A stretch of DNA of 64,000 nucleotides from NCBI RefSeq assembly GCF_900099935.1, contig NZ_FNEK01000013.1:1-64000 (forward strand). Reading direction: 5' to 3'. Both the position numbers and the translations under genes were made by a program. Each line of letters begins with the position of its first letter. Position 1 is the first letter of the stretch. The notes beneath the pieces are model-generated. The model was not told the origin of the DNA and did no database searches. It saw only the letters and a program-made list of their open reading frames with translations. Source of the DNA: Aliiruegeria lutimaris. GTDB taxonomy: Bacteria > Pseudomonadota > Alphaproteobacteria > Rhodobacterales > Rhodobacteraceae. Shown piece by piece: positions 46,831-55,653 of the stretch.

Positions 46831-47703
46831 ATGGTCGACCTGACAAAGATCCGCGCGATCGACATTCACACCCATGCCGAGGAACCCTGCGGCTGCCATG
46901 CCGATGACGGCTATGACGACCTGCAGGCGACGATGGCGAAGTATTTCCGCGCGTCCTGGAGCCACCCGCCCACGGTGCCGGAGACCGCCGCGCATTACCG
47001 CGAGCAGAACATCGCCGCGGTGATCTTTCCCGTCGATGCCGAGCGCGAGACCGGCTATCGCCGTTACAAGAACGAGGAGGTGGCGGAACTCGCCGCCGAG
47101 AATGACGACGTGCTCATTCCCTTTGCTTCCATCGACCCGCACAAGGGAAAGATGGGCGCCCGCGAGGCGCGCCGCCTGATGAAGGATTTCGGCATCAAGG
47201 GGTTCAAGTTCCATCCCACGATGCAGGGTTTCTATCCCAATGACCGCATGGCCTACGAGCTCTACGAGGCCATCGCCGAAGAGGGGGGTATCGCGCTCTT
47301 CCACACCGGCCAGACCGGCGTCGGCTCCGGTATGCGCGGTGGCAACGGGATGCGGCTGAAATACTCCAACCCGATGTACATGGACGATGTCGCGGTCGAT
47401 TTCCCCGACATAAAGATCATCCTCGCCCATCCTTCCTTTCCCTGGCAGGAGGAGGCGCTGGCCGTCGCCCAGCACAAGCCGAATGTTTATGTCGACCTGT
47501 CCGGCTGGTCGCCCAAGTATTTCCCCGAGATCCTCGTCAAATACTGCAACTCGATCCTGCGCAAGAAGGTCCTGTTCGGCTCCGACTGGCCGATGATCAC
47601 GCCGGAGCGCTGGCTGGCCGATTTCGAGAAGATCGCGATCAAGGACGAGCTGCGCCCCGATATCATCAAGGGCAATGCTGCGCGCTTGCTCGGACTGTCG
47701 TAA
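46831..47703 (+). CDS. Amidohydrolase-2 family beta-ketoacyl-CoA hydrolase (CouO-like)
   Basis: Metal-dependent TIM-barrel hydrolase of 290 residues. Metal ligands are visible in AIDIHTHAEEP (His13, His15), KGFKFHPTMQGF, IALFHTGQTG, IILAHPSFPWQ and VLFGSDWPM. In characterised clusters of this type an amidohydrolase cleaves the 4-hydroxyphenyl-beta-ketopropionyl-CoA to 4-hydroxybenzoate and acetyl-CoA. The placement after the ligase supports that role. Decarboxylase activity (ACMSD-like) is the family alternative. Confidence 0.78.
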   Translation: MVDLTKIRAIDIHTHAEEPCGCHADDGYDDLQATMAKYFRASWSHPPTVPETAAHYREQNIAAVIFPVDAERETGYRRYKNEEVAELAAENDDVLIPFASIDPHKGKMGAREARRLMKDFGIKGFKFHPTMQGFYPNDRMAYELYEAIAEEGGIALFHTGQTGVGSGMRGGNGMRLKYSNPMYMDDVAVDFPDIKIILAHPSFPWQEEALAVAQHKPNVYVDLSGWSPKYFPEILVKYCNSILRKKVLFGSDWPMITPERWLADFEKIAIKDELRPDIIKGNAARLLGLS

Positions 47704-47713
47704 GGGGGCTGCG

Positions 47714-49309
47714 ATGAAACCGTTTCAGGCATCATTGGACGACATCCTCTTCACCCTGACCCACGTGGCCGGGGCGAACGAGTTGCCCGAATTCGAGGCG
47801 GAGCTGACACGGGAGATCGCCGGCCATTTCGCCAGCTTCGCGGAGGCCGAGATCGCGCCGCTCGACGAGCCGGGCGACCAGCAGGGATGCCGGCTGGAAG
47901 CGGGCCGAGTGCTGATGCCGGACGGGTTTGCCGAGCTTTATCACTCTTATGCCGAGCAGGGCTGGCAGGGTCTGACCGCGCCGGAGGAATTTGGCGGGCA
48001 GGGGCTGGACTCCACGCTTCTCTCCGTCACTTCGGAGATATTCACCGGGGCGAACCATTCGCTGCAGATGATCACCGGGCTGGTGCCGGGCGCGATCCGG
48101 ACGATCCTGCATTTCGGCTCCGATGACCAGAAAGCCACCCATATCCCGCCGCTGGCCTCCGGCGAGATGCTGGCCACCATGTGCCTGACGGAATCCGGCG
48201 CGGGCTCTGACCTCTCGCGCATTCGCTGCCGCGCCGCGCAGGATGGCGAAGGCTGGCGGCTGGATGGCGAAAAGATCTTCATCTCGGGCGGCGATCAGGA
48301 CATGAGCGAACGGATCCTGCACCTCGTGCTGGCGCGGACCTCCGATGACGGCATCAAGGGGCTGTCGCTGTTCCTGTGTCCCTGCACCCGTGCCGATGGC
48401 AGCCGCAACGCGGTGAGTGTGACACGGATCGAGGAGAAGATGGGGCTGCATGCCTCGCCGACCTGCCAACTGGCCTTCGATGGCGCCGAGGCGGAACTGA
48501 TCGGGCAGGAAGGACAGGGGCTGGCGGCGATGTTCACCATGATGAACCACGCCCGCGCCGACGTGGCCCTTCAGGGCGTGGCCCATGCTGCGCGGGCGAC
48601 CGACATCGCGCGCAGCTATGCCGCCGAGCGGGTGCAGGGGCGCGGCCCAAACGGAACGCCCGTCACGCTCGACGCCCATGCGGATGTGCAGCGAATGCTT
48701 GGCCGAATGGATGCGCTGGCGCTCGGTGGCCGCGCGCTCGCGCATCTGGCGGCGGTCGCGCTGGAACGCGGCGACCAGCCGGATCTCGTCGAGGCGCTGA
48801 CGCCGATTGCCAAGGTCTATTGCACCGAGGCCGGCATGGAGGCCGCCGAACTGGGCATCCAGATCCTCGGCGGCTATGGCTACCTGCAGGAATATCGCGT
48901 CGAGCAGACCTACCGTGACGCCCGTATCACCGCGATCTACGAGGGCGCGAACGGCATCCACGAGCGGGCGCTGGTGTCCCGCTTTCTGCCGGGCCGCTGG
49001 GGCGACGCGCTGGAAGCCTTCCTGGTGGCGGAGGCCGAAGCTTCGGAAGACGCGGGCTGCACCGCCTCGGTCGCGCTGTGGAAGCAGGTGCGGCAGGACC
49101 TGTTGCGCCAGCCGGACCCGGCGCCCGCCGCGCATGACTTCACGGCGCTGAGCGCCGAGGTGCTGCTGCAATGCCTCTGGCAGCGGATGTTGCGCGCCGC
49201 CGATGCCCATCCCGACCCGGAACGCATCCGTCATGTGGCCAAGACGGCGGTCGCGACAGGGCGGGCGCGCTGCGAGTACCACGCGGCGATGGTCGGGCTT
49301 GCGGGATGA
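47714..49309 (+). CDS. Acyl-CoA dehydrogenase
   Basis: FAD enzyme of 531 residues, longer than the usual 380-400 and closer to the 3-methylmercaptopropionyl-CoA/long-form group. Blocks: PEEFGGQGLDSTLLSVTSEI, ATMCLTESGAGSDLSRIRC, GEKIFISGGDQDM, QILGGYGYLQEYRVEQTYRDARITAIYEGANGIHERAL, where the Glu of YEGANG is the catalytic base position. It starts 10 bp after the amidohydrolase gene. It may convert phenylpropanoyl-CoA (saturated side chain) to the cinnamoyl-CoA, widening the substrate range. Confidence 0.85.
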   Translation: MKPFQASLDDILFTLTHVAGANELPEFEAELTREIAGHFASFAEAEIAPLDEPGDQQGCRLEAGRVLMPDGFAELYHSYAEQGWQGLTAPEEFGGQGLDSTLLSVTSEIFTGANHSLQMITGLVPGAIRTILHFGSDDQKATHIPPLASGEMLATMCLTESGAGSDLSRIRCRAAQDGEGWRLDGEKIFISGGDQDMSERILHLVLARTSDDGIKGLSLFLCPCTRADGSRNAVSVTRIEEKMGLHASPTCQLAFDGAEAELIGQEGQGLAAMFTMMNHARADVALQGVAHAARATDIARSYAAERVQGRGPNGTPVTLDAHADVQRMLGRMDALALGGRALAHLAAVALERGDQPDLVEALTPIAKVYCTEAGMEAAELGIQILGGYGYLQEYRVEQTYRDARITAIYEGANGIHERALVSRFLPGRWGDALEAFLVAEAEASEDAGCTASVALWKQVRQDLLRQPDPAPAAHDFTALSAEVLLQCLWQRMLRAADAHPDPERIRHVAKTAVATGRARCEYHAAMVGLAG

Positions 49310-49465
49310 CGCCTTTCATCCGGCCATGCCCCAATGCGGAGGCAGAAGCGTGCTGCATCGAACCGCCGAAAAAAGCCCGGAGCAGAAGTTTCGCTTGAGA
49401 CCAAGAACAATTTTCAACAGCGTTATCGGAAGGCAACCAACGGAACGTAAGGTGGGGAGACGATA

Positions 49466-49834
49466 ATGTCGAAGAACGATGTAGACAACGTCACGGCTCT
49501 CACAGAGACCGCAAAGCGCTACTACCAAGCAATGGTGACGGGAGATGAAGCTGAGTTGCGAAGGTTGTTCGACAGGCGTGCCGCAATCGTGGGTAATTTC
49601 GAGGGAGAGTTTCAATGGTTGGACCTCGACGGCTTCATTGACGAGGCAAAGAACCTGATTGGACAGCACGGAGAGGAAAACTGCTCAGTGGAAAGCGTTC
49701 GGGTCGATGGGGACATCGCGACCGTTGCGGTACGCGGAAGATATGCGGGCCTTTGGTTTCTTGACCATTTGTCACTTGTCGAGATCAACGATCACTGGAT
49801 GATTACGAGCAAGTCGTTTCATGTGGTCACTTAG
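49466..49834 (+). CDS. NTF2-like small protein (SnoaL/lumazine-binding type)
   Basis: Protein of 122 residues with a cone-shaped NTF2-like fold pattern: ALTETAKRYYQAMVTGDEAELRRLFDRRAAIVG at the start, WLDLDGFIDEAKNLI in the middle, and VAVRGRYAGLWFLDHLSLVEINDHWMITSKSFHV at the end. There is no signal peptide. Base composition is much lower in GC (63 of 120 bases over 49501-49620) than the dehydrogenase before it, so it may be acquired. Its function is unknown; family members include isomerases, dehydratases and binding proteins. An AAGGTGGGGAGA site precedes the ATG. Confidence 0.72.
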   Translation: MSKNDVDNVTALTETAKRYYQAMVTGDEAELRRLFDRRAAIVGNFEGEFQWLDLDGFIDEAKNLIGQHGEENCSVESVRVDGDIATVAVRGRYAGLWFLDHLSLVEINDHWMITSKSFHVVT

Positions 49835-49964
49835 CCACACAGATTGTCTAGCGGCTTTGTCCGCTGAATTGCCTTCGTCTCAAGTCACGGCAATTGCCTG
49901 ATTTTCGACACACAGCTCTCCGCGCCACAAGTTTCGAAGACGCGGGCCATGACGGCCGTCAGCC

Positions 49965-50888
49965 CTAGTCCAGTGGCCTGCTCAGAACGGTATCGACCGC
50001 CATCCGGAAGATCTCGCCTGCGGGCGAAGGTTGGCTGTCGGGGCGGGTCATGAGGCCCACCGGGCCGGAGGTGATGGCGTTGTCAAAGGGCAGGCGCACC
50101 AGCGAGCCATCGGCGATTTCCTTGGCCGCGACCCCGGTGGAGATGATCCAGATCGCATCGGACATCCGCACGAAATTGCGCCCGAACGCGCCCGAGACGC
50201 TTTCGATCTTGCGGGGAATCTCGCCCACCCCATGGGCAATGAGAACCCGTTCCACAAGCGGACGGATCGCGGAGCCTTCGGGCGGGAAGATCACGGTCCA
50301 CTCGCCGATGCGGTGCATGTCGGGATCGTCCAACAGCGGATGCCCGGCGCGTACGACGAATTCGACATACTCGTTGTAGAGCTGGGTAAAGGTGATCCCC
50401 TTCATCGTCTCGGGCTGCCCCAGCCGGCCGATCACAAGGTCCAGCTGGCCGTGGCGCAACAGGTCGATCAGGTATCCATGCGGCCCGTCCGTGATCCGCA
50501 GGGTGACCTCGGGCGCAAGCTCGGAAAACTCCTGCGCCACTTCCGGCATCAGCCGGGCGGCGACGCTGGGCAGCGCGCCAACCGCCAGCGTGACCTTGCC
50601 GCCAAGTCCGATCTGTTCGACCCCGTCCAGCCCCTGTTGCAGCGCGGCCAGGCTCATCTCGGCGAAATGCAGGAAGATCTCGCCCTGCCGGGTCAACGAG
50701 ATGCCGCCCCGGTTCCGCACCAGAAGATCACAGCCGATGATCTCCTCCAGCTCCTTGAGCGTCTTGGAAATCGCCGGCTGGGTCAGGAACAGCCGCTCGG
50801 CGGCGTTCTTCATGCTTCGCTGGCGCACGATCTCCACGAAACACTGGATGTGACGGAACTTGATACGGCGGTCGATCATGAGTTTCAT
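49965..50888 (-). CDS. pcaQ: LysR-family regulator PcaQ
   Basis: LysR regulator of 307 residues; translation may instead begin at codon 4 (MIDRRIKF, 50879), as usual for PcaQ. The N-terminal HTH reads FVEIVRQRSMKNAAERLFLTQPAISKTLKELEEIIG. The effector domain has VTLAVGALPSVAARLMPEV, LLRHGQLDLVIGRLGQPETM and SVSGAFGRNFVRMSDAIW. PcaQ activates pca genes in response to beta-carboxy-muconate-type intermediates. It is divergent from pobA with an 83-bp spacer, which must hold its operator. Confidence 0.92.
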   Translation of the reverse strand: MKLMIDRRIKFRHIQCFVEIVRQRSMKNAAERLFLTQPAISKTLKELEEIIGCDLLVRNRGGISLTRQGEIFLHFAEMSLAALQQGLDGVEQIGLGGKVTLAVGALPSVAARLMPEVAQEFSELAPEVTLRITDGPHGYLIDLLRHGQLDLVIGRLGQPETMKGITFTQLYNEYVEFVVRAGHPLLDDPDMHRIGEWTVIFPPEGSAIRPLVERVLIAHGVGEIPRKIESVSGAFGRNFVRMSDAIWIISTGVAAKEIADGSLVRLPFDNAITSGPVGLMTRPDSQPSPAGEIFRMAVDTVLSRPLD

Positions 50889-50971
50889 ACCGAATTTGGC
50901 AACAAAGAGGTCAATTATCTCATTTTACTTTGGAAGATCAACAATTCAATTTAGAGGCGGGAGGACGAAAA
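50889..50971. promoter_or_regulatory. pcaQ-pobA divergent promoter
   Basis: An 83-bp AT-rich spacer between the two starts. It must contain both promoters and a LysR (T-N11-A type) site, but I could not settle on one operator. GGGAGG at 50959-50964 is the pobA ribosome-binding site. Confidence 0.5.
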
Positions 50972-52141
50972 ATGCGAACACAGGTGGCAATCATTGGCGG
51001 CGGCCCATCGGGGCTTCTTCTTTCCCAGCTTCTGCATCGCCGCGGGATAGATACCGTGGTCCTGGAGCGAAAGACCCGCGATTACGTGCTGGGCCGCATC
51101 CGTGCCGGCATCCTTGAGACAGGATTCGTCGAGCTGATGCGCGAGGCCGGCGTCGGCACGCGGATGGATGCCGAGAGCTTTACTCATGAAGGGACGGTCA
51201 TCGCCTATGGCGACGAGGAGTTCGGCATCAATTTCCGCGAGCACACGGGAACCGACGTCATCGTTTATGGCCAGACGGAGCTGACGCGCGACCTCTATGA
51301 TGCGCGCGAGGCGGAGGACGGCAAGATCGTCTTCAATGTCGAGAATGTCGTGATCAACGATGCCGAGACCGAGGCGCCCTACGTCTCTTACACCGTTGAT
51401 GGCGTCGAGCAGCGGCTGGATTGCGATTTCGTTGCCGGCTGCGACGGCTTCCACGGTGTCAGCCGGCAGACCATTCCGCTCACCGTGCGCCGCGAATACG
51501 AGAAAGTCTATCCGTTCGGCTGGCTCGGCATCCTGTCGGAAACACCGCCCGTCCATGACGAGCTGATCTATTCCTGGTCGGAGCGCGGTTTCGCGCTCTG
51601 CTCGATGCGCAATGCCAATCTCAGCCGCTATTACATCCAGTGCTCGCTCTCCGACAGCCCGGAGGATTGGAGCGACGAGAATTTCTGGGAAGAGCTCAAG
51701 CGCCGCATCCCGGCCCGCCATGCGGAGAAGCTGGTCACCGGCCCCTCGATCGAGAAGAGCATCGCGCCGCTCAGGAGTTTCGTGACCGAGCCGATGCGGT
51801 GGGGACGGCTGTTCCTGTGCGGCGACGCGGCCCATATCGTGCCGCCGACCGGGGCCAAAGGGCTGAACACGGCTGCTTCTGACATCCATTACCTCTATCA
51901 CGGGCTGGTCCAGTTCTTCGAGGAAGGCGATTCCGAGGGGATCGACCGCTATTCAGAGAAGGCGCTGGCGCGGATCTGGAAGGCGGAGCGCTTCAGCTGG
52001 GCGACGACCAACCTGCTGCACCGCTATCCCGACCAGTCCGAGTTCGACCTGAAGATGCAGCGCGCCGAGATCGATTTCCTGCGCAGCAACGAGTCCGCAC
52101 AGAAAGTCTTTGCCGAGAACTACGTGGGGCTGCCCTACTGA
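50972..52141 (+). CDS. pobA: 4-Hydroxybenzoate 3-monooxygenase
   Basis: Flavoprotein hydroxylase of 389 residues (Pseudomonas PobA is 394). It makes protocatechuate from 4-hydroxybenzoate with NAD(P)H and O2. Start ATG at 50972 lies 7 bp after GGGAGG. Motifs: GxGxxG VAIIGGGPSGLLLS, RIRAGILETGFVELM, DG motif AGCDGFHGVSR, and the second FAD motif LFLCGDAAHIVPPTGAKGLNTAASD. It is the link from the hydroxycinnamate genes to the pca genes. Its stop overlaps the pcaD start (TGATG). Confidence 0.95.
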   Translation: MRTQVAIIGGGPSGLLLSQLLHRRGIDTVVLERKTRDYVLGRIRAGILETGFVELMREAGVGTRMDAESFTHEGTVIAYGDEEFGINFREHTGTDVIVYGQTELTRDLYDAREAEDGKIVFNVENVVINDAETEAPYVSYTVDGVEQRLDCDFVAGCDGFHGVSRQTIPLTVRREYEKVYPFGWLGILSETPPVHDELIYSWSERGFALCSMRNANLSRYYIQCSLSDSPEDWSDENFWEELKRRIPARHAEKLVTGPSIEKSIAPLRSFVTEPMRWGRLFLCGDAAHIVPPTGAKGLNTAASDIHYLYHGLVQFFEEGDSEGIDRYSEKALARIWKAERFSWATTNLLHRYPDQSEFDLKMQRAEIDFLRSNESAQKVFAENYVGLPY

Positions 52142-52929
52142 TGCGGATGATCGAGGCAAATGGCATCGCGCTGCATGTGCGGGAGGATGGAGACCCGGCG
52201 GGCAAGCCGGTGGTTTTCTCCAATTCGCTCAGCACGGATTTGCGACTCTGGGATGCGATCCTGCCGCTCTTGCCGGCGGGGCTGCGGCTGATCCGCTATG
52301 ACAAGCGCGGCCACGGCCTGTCGGATTGTCCCGATGGCCCCTACGCGCTGGACGACCTGGTTGCCGATGCCGAGGCGCTTCTGGAGGCGCTCGACATTCG
52401 CGATTGCGTCTTCGTCGGGCTTTCCGTCGGCGGATTGACCGGGCAAGATCTGGCCGGCAGGCGGCCGGACCTGATCCGGGCGGCGGTTCTGTCCAACACC
52501 GCCGCGCGCATGGGCGATCCTGCCATGTGGCAGGCCCGCATGGAGGCAATCCGCGCAGGCGGGCTGGACTCCATCGCCGAAGCCGTGATGGATCGCTGGT
52601 TCGGCCCCGCCTTCCGGCATCGCCCGGAAGTGGCAGCTTGGAAGAACATGATGACCCGCATGCCGCGGGAAGGCTACCTGGGCTGTTGCGCCGCCATTGC
52701 CGCGGCAGACCTGACCGAGTGCACCGCCGCGCTGACGCTTCCTGTTCTCGGGATCAGCGGATCGGCTGACGGTGCCTGTCCGGCGGAAAACACGGCGGCG
52801 ATGATAGAAACCATCGCCGGTGCGCGGATGGAAGTGATCGACGGGACGGGCCATCTGCCTTGCGTCGAAGAACCCGAAACCTATGCCAGATTGCTCACCG
52901 AATTTCTTGAGGAGACCGGACATGTCTGA
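52141..52929 (+). CDS. pcaD: 3-Oxoadipate enol-lactonase
   Basis: Alpha/beta-hydrolase of 262 residues hydrolysing beta-ketoadipate enol-lactone to beta-ketoadipate. Catalytic triad positions are Ser in VFVGLSVGGLTG, Asp in GISGSADGACP and His in GTGHLPCVEEPE. RYDKRGHGLSD is a typical family block. It overlaps pobA by one base and pcaC by eight. Confidence 0.92.
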   Translation: MRMIEANGIALHVREDGDPAGKPVVFSNSLSTDLRLWDAILPLLPAGLRLIRYDKRGHGLSDCPDGPYALDDLVADAEALLEALDIRDCVFVGLSVGGLTGQDLAGRRPDLIRAAVLSNTAARMGDPAMWQARMEAIRAGGLDSIAEAVMDRWFGPAFRHRPEVAAWKNMMTRMPREGYLGCCAAIAAADLTECTAALTLPVLGISGSADGACPAENTAAMIETIAGARMEVIDGTGHLPCVEEPETYARLLTEFLEETGHV

Positions 52930-53299
52930 ACGTTACGAAACCGGCATGTCCGTTCGCCGCAAGGTGCTGGGCGACGACCATGTCGACCGGGCGGAAGCCA
53001 ACAAGTCGGAGTTCGACGCGCCGTTCCAGGAGTTGATCACGGAGAGCGCCTGGGGCACGGTCTGGGCGAATGAAAATATAAGCCCGCGCGAACGGTCGAT
53101 GTTGACGCTTGCGCTGTTGGCGGCGGCGGGAAATTTCGAGGAAATCCCGATGCATATCCGCGCCACGGTCCGAACAGGTGCGAGCAAGCAGGATGTGCTG
53201 GAGGCCTTCCAGCATGTCGCGATCTATTGTGGTGTGCCGCGTGCGAACCACGCGATCAAGCTCGCCAAACGGACCTATGAAGAGATGGAAAAGGAGTGA
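52922..53299 (+). CDS. pcaC: 4-Carboxymuconolactone decarboxylase
   Basis: CMD-family enzyme of 125 residues that removes the carboxyl of gamma-carboxymuconolactone to give the enol-lactone. ATG at 52922 is chosen by GAGGAGACC upstream and by the conserved start MSERYETGMSVRRKVLGDDHV. The core ISPRERSMLTLALLAAAGNFEEIPMHIRATVRTG carries the active-site His. It is a stand-alone PcaC, not fused to PcaD. Confidence 0.93.
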   Translation: MSERYETGMSVRRKVLGDDHVDRAEANKSEFDAPFQELITESAWGTVWANENISPRERSMLTLALLAAAGNFEEIPMHIRATVRTGASKQDVLEAFQHVAIYCGVPRANHAIKLAKRTYEEMEKE

Positions 53300-53333
53300 G
53301 CCGAAAATTGCCGGCTCGGGGAGGAGATAGCGA

Positions 53334-54062
53334 ATGAGACAGCCCGGAGAATTCTACCAGCGCGACCGCGAGTGGCATCCGCCCGCGAAGACACCCGACT
53401 ACAAGACATCGGTCACCCGCTCGCCGGAATACTCGCTGCTGAGCCTGCAGCAATCGGCCAGCGAGATCACCGGGCCGACCTTTGGCCATAACGATATCGA
53501 CCCGATCGACAACGACATGATCCACAACTACGCCCAGCCGGGCGAGAGCGCCATCGGCGAGCGGATCATCGTGCATGGCCGGGTGCTGGACGAGAATGGC
53601 CGCCCGGTGCCGAACACGCTGGTCGAGGCCTGGCAGGCCAATGCCGGCGGCCGCTACCGGCACAAGAAGGACACCTATCTCGCCCCGATCGACCCGAATT
53701 TCGGCGGTTGCGGGCGCGTTCTGACCGACGAGGACGGCTATTACTTCTTCCGCACGGTCAAGCCCGGCGCCTACCCGTGGCGCAACTGGGTCAATAACTG
53801 GCGACCCGCGCATATCCACATGTCGATCTTCGGCACGTCGTTCAGCCAGCGGCTCATTACCCAGTGCTATTTCGAGGGCGATCCGCTGATCGCGAAATGC
53901 CCGATCGTGAACACGATCCCGGATCAGGCCGCGCGCGGGCAGCTGATCGCCGCGCTCGATATGAACGCGACGATCCCGCTCGATACGATGGCCTACAAGT
54001 TCGACATCGTTCTGCGCGGGCGCCGCTCGACGCTGTTCGAGAACCGTCTGGAGGGGAACTGA
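53334..54062 (+). CDS. pcaH: Protocatechuate 3,4-dioxygenase beta subunit
   Basis: Intradiol dioxygenase subunit of 242 residues that binds the catalytic Fe(III). Iron-ligand regions are seen in [11 protein letters not shown] / [24 protein letters not shown], with the Tyr residues and the HIH pair. The N-terminal PcaH-specific domain is present ([16 protein letters not shown]). A GGGGAGGAGATAGCGA site precedes the start. It works as a heterodimer with PcaG, 2 bp downstream, in cleaving protocatechuate to 3-carboxymuconate. Confidence 0.95.
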   Translation: MRQPGEFYQRDREWHPPAKTPDYKTSVTRSPEYSLLSLQQSASEITGPTFGHNDIDPIDNDMIHNYAQPGESAIGERIIVHGRVLDENGRPVPNTLVEAWQANAGGRYRHKKDTYLAPIDPNFGGCGRVLTDEDGYYFFRTVKPGAYPWRNWVNNWRPAHIHMSIFGTSFSQRLITQCYFEGDPLIAKCPIVNTIPDQAARGQLIAALDMNATIPLDTMAYKFDIVLRGRRSTLFENRLEGN

Positions 54063-54064
54063 TC

Positions 54065-54685
54065 ATGGTGCAGAAGCTCGACTATCTGAAAGAGACTCCC
54101 TCCCAGACGGCTGGGCCCTACGTCCATATCGGGCTCGCGCCCGGTGCCGCCGGTTTCGAGATCTACGAGAAGGAACTGGGTTGGGATATCGCCGGGCCGA
54201 ACGCCAAGGGCGAGCGCATCCGCGTGGAAGGTATCGTCATCGACGGCATCGGAAGCCCGATCAAGGACGTTATGCTGGAGGCCTGGCAGGCCAATGCCGA
54301 CGGAATTTATGCACATCCCGAACATCCCGGCGAGGTCGAGGAGGGGTTTCGTGGCTGGGGTCGCGTGATCACCGATTTCGAGACCGGCGAATGGGGGTTC
54401 GACACGGTCAAGCCCGGCCCGGTCATGGGGCGCTCGGGCAAGATGATGGCGCCGCATATCAATCTCTGGATCGTTGCGCGCGGCATCAATATCGGGCTGA
54501 ACACCCGGATCTATTTCGAGGATGAGGCCGAGGCCAATGCCGCTGATCCGGTGATCAACCTGATCGAGTGGGAGCGCCGTCGGGCGACACTTATCGCCAA
54601 GCGGTCGGAGCGGGACGGGCAGGTCGTCTACCGGTTCGACGTCAAGCTTCAGGGCGAGGACGAGACGGTGTTTTTCGATATCTGA
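54065..54685 (+). CDS. pcaG: Protocatechuate 3,4-dioxygenase alpha subunit
   Basis: Subunit of 206 residues, homologous to PcaH but lacking the full iron site. Motifs: TPSQTAGPYVHIGLAPGAAG, VMLEAWQANADGIYAHPEHP, FDTVKPGPVMGRSGKMMAPHINLWIVARGINIGLNTRIYF. It forms part of the substrate pocket of the PcaH-PcaG dimer. Confidence 0.95.
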   Translation: MVQKLDYLKETPSQTAGPYVHIGLAPGAAGFEIYEKELGWDIAGPNAKGERIRVEGIVIDGIGSPIKDVMLEAWQANADGIYAHPEHPGEVEEGFRGWGRVITDFETGEWGFDTVKPGPVMGRSGKMMAPHINLWIVARGINIGLNTRIYFEDEAEANAADPVINLIEWERRRATLIAKRSERDGQVVYRFDVKLQGEDETVFFDI

Positions 54686-54694
54686 TACTTGCGA

Positions 54695-54757
54695 GGGGGG
54701 CTTTGCCCCCCGCGCTCTTGCGAGCGCTCCCCCCAGGATATTTTTGGAAAGATGATG
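54695..54757. repeat. Double hairpin and GGATATTTTTGGAAAGATGA element
   Basis: GGGGGGC-TTT-GCCCCCC (54695-54711) and GCGCTC-TTGC-GAGCGC (54712-54727) are perfect back-to-back stems. They are followed by CCAGGATATTTTTGGAAAGATGA. To my recollection this hairpin-plus-GGATATTT pattern recurs between genes across Rhodobacterales genomes. It separates pcaG from the BKACE gene and may be a partial terminator or a dispersed extragenic repeat. Confidence 0.6.
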
Positions 54758-54797
54758 CGGGGGAGGCGTTCATGCGACCCCGTACGAGGATAGCGAC

Positions 54798-55634
54798 ATG
54801 AGCAAACCCTGTATCCTGTGTTGCGCCATCACCGGTTCGCTGCCGACCAAGGCCGACAATCCGGCGGTGCCGGTGACGATCTCCGAGCAGGTCGAAAGCA
54901 GCCACGAGGCGTTCGAGGCGGGCGCATCGATCATCCACGCCCATGTGCGCAACGAGGACGAGACACCCTCCAGCGATCCGGAGAAATTCGCCCGCCTCAA
55001 GGAGGGGCTGGAGAAACATTGCCCCGGCGTGATCGTCCAGTTTTCGACCGGCGGGCGTTCCGGGGCGGGGCAGGCGCGTGGTGGTATGCTCTCGCTGCGG
55101 CCGGACATGGCCTCGCTCTCGGTGGGGTCGAACAATTTCCCGACCCGCGTCTACGAGAACCCGCCCGATCTGGTGGCGTGGCTGGCGAGCGAGATGCGCA
55201 GCTACGAGATCACCCCGGAGGTGGAGGCGTTCGACCTGAGCCACATCCTGCAGGCGATCCGCATGCATGGGGCGGGGGAGCTATACGGCAAACTCTATGT
55301 TCAGTTCGTGATGGGCGTGAAGAACGCGATGCCCGTGGATCGGGAAGTGTTCGATTTCTATGTGCACGTGATGAAGACGCGCGCGCCGGAGGGGCAATGG
55401 TGTGCCGCCGGGATCGGCGCGGCCCAGCTGACCGTCAATGAATGGGCGATTGCCGCGGGCGGCCATACCCGGGCTGGGCTGGAGGACAATGTCCGGCTCG
55501 ATCGCGACCGGCTGGCTCCCTCCAATGCCGCCCTTATCCAGCGTGCGGCGGAGCTTTGCGAGAAATACGAGCGCCCCGTGGCGACGCCGGCACAGGCGCG
55601 CGAGATCCTCGGGCTTAGACCGGCTGGGGGCTGA
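54798..55634 (+). CDS. BKACE-family beta-keto acid cleavage enzyme
   Basis: DUF849/BKACE enzyme of 278 residues. These zinc enzymes condense a beta-keto acid with acetyl-CoA to give acetoacetate and a new CoA ester. Visible: ASIIHAHVRNEDETPSSDPEKF (zinc His pair and Glu/Asp), IVQFSTGGRSG, SVGSNNFP, VMGVKNAMP and NVRLDRDRLAPSN. Family members active on beta-ketoadipate are known. In this pca cluster it is the prime candidate to turn beta-ketoadipate into succinyl-CoA plus acetoacetate. Confidence 0.85.
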   Translation: MSKPCILCCAITGSLPTKADNPAVPVTISEQVESSHEAFEAGASIIHAHVRNEDETPSSDPEKFARLKEGLEKHCPGVIVQFSTGGRSGAGQARGGMLSLRPDMASLSVGSNNFPTRVYENPPDLVAWLASEMRSYEITPEVEAFDLSHILQAIRMHGAGELYGKLYVQFVMGVKNAMPVDREVFDFYVHVMKTRAPEGQWCAAGIGAAQLTVNEWAIAAGGHTRAGLEDNVRLDRDRLAPSNAALIQRAAELCEKYERPVATPAQAREILGLRPAGG

Positions 55635-55653
55635 ACGCAGCGCTTTTGCTAAC

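Noticed and set aside
50889-50971. A definite PcaQ operator in the pcaQ-pobA spacer
   Set aside because: I looked for an inverted ATAACC-type element as known in Sinorhizobium and found only weak partial matches, so none is called.
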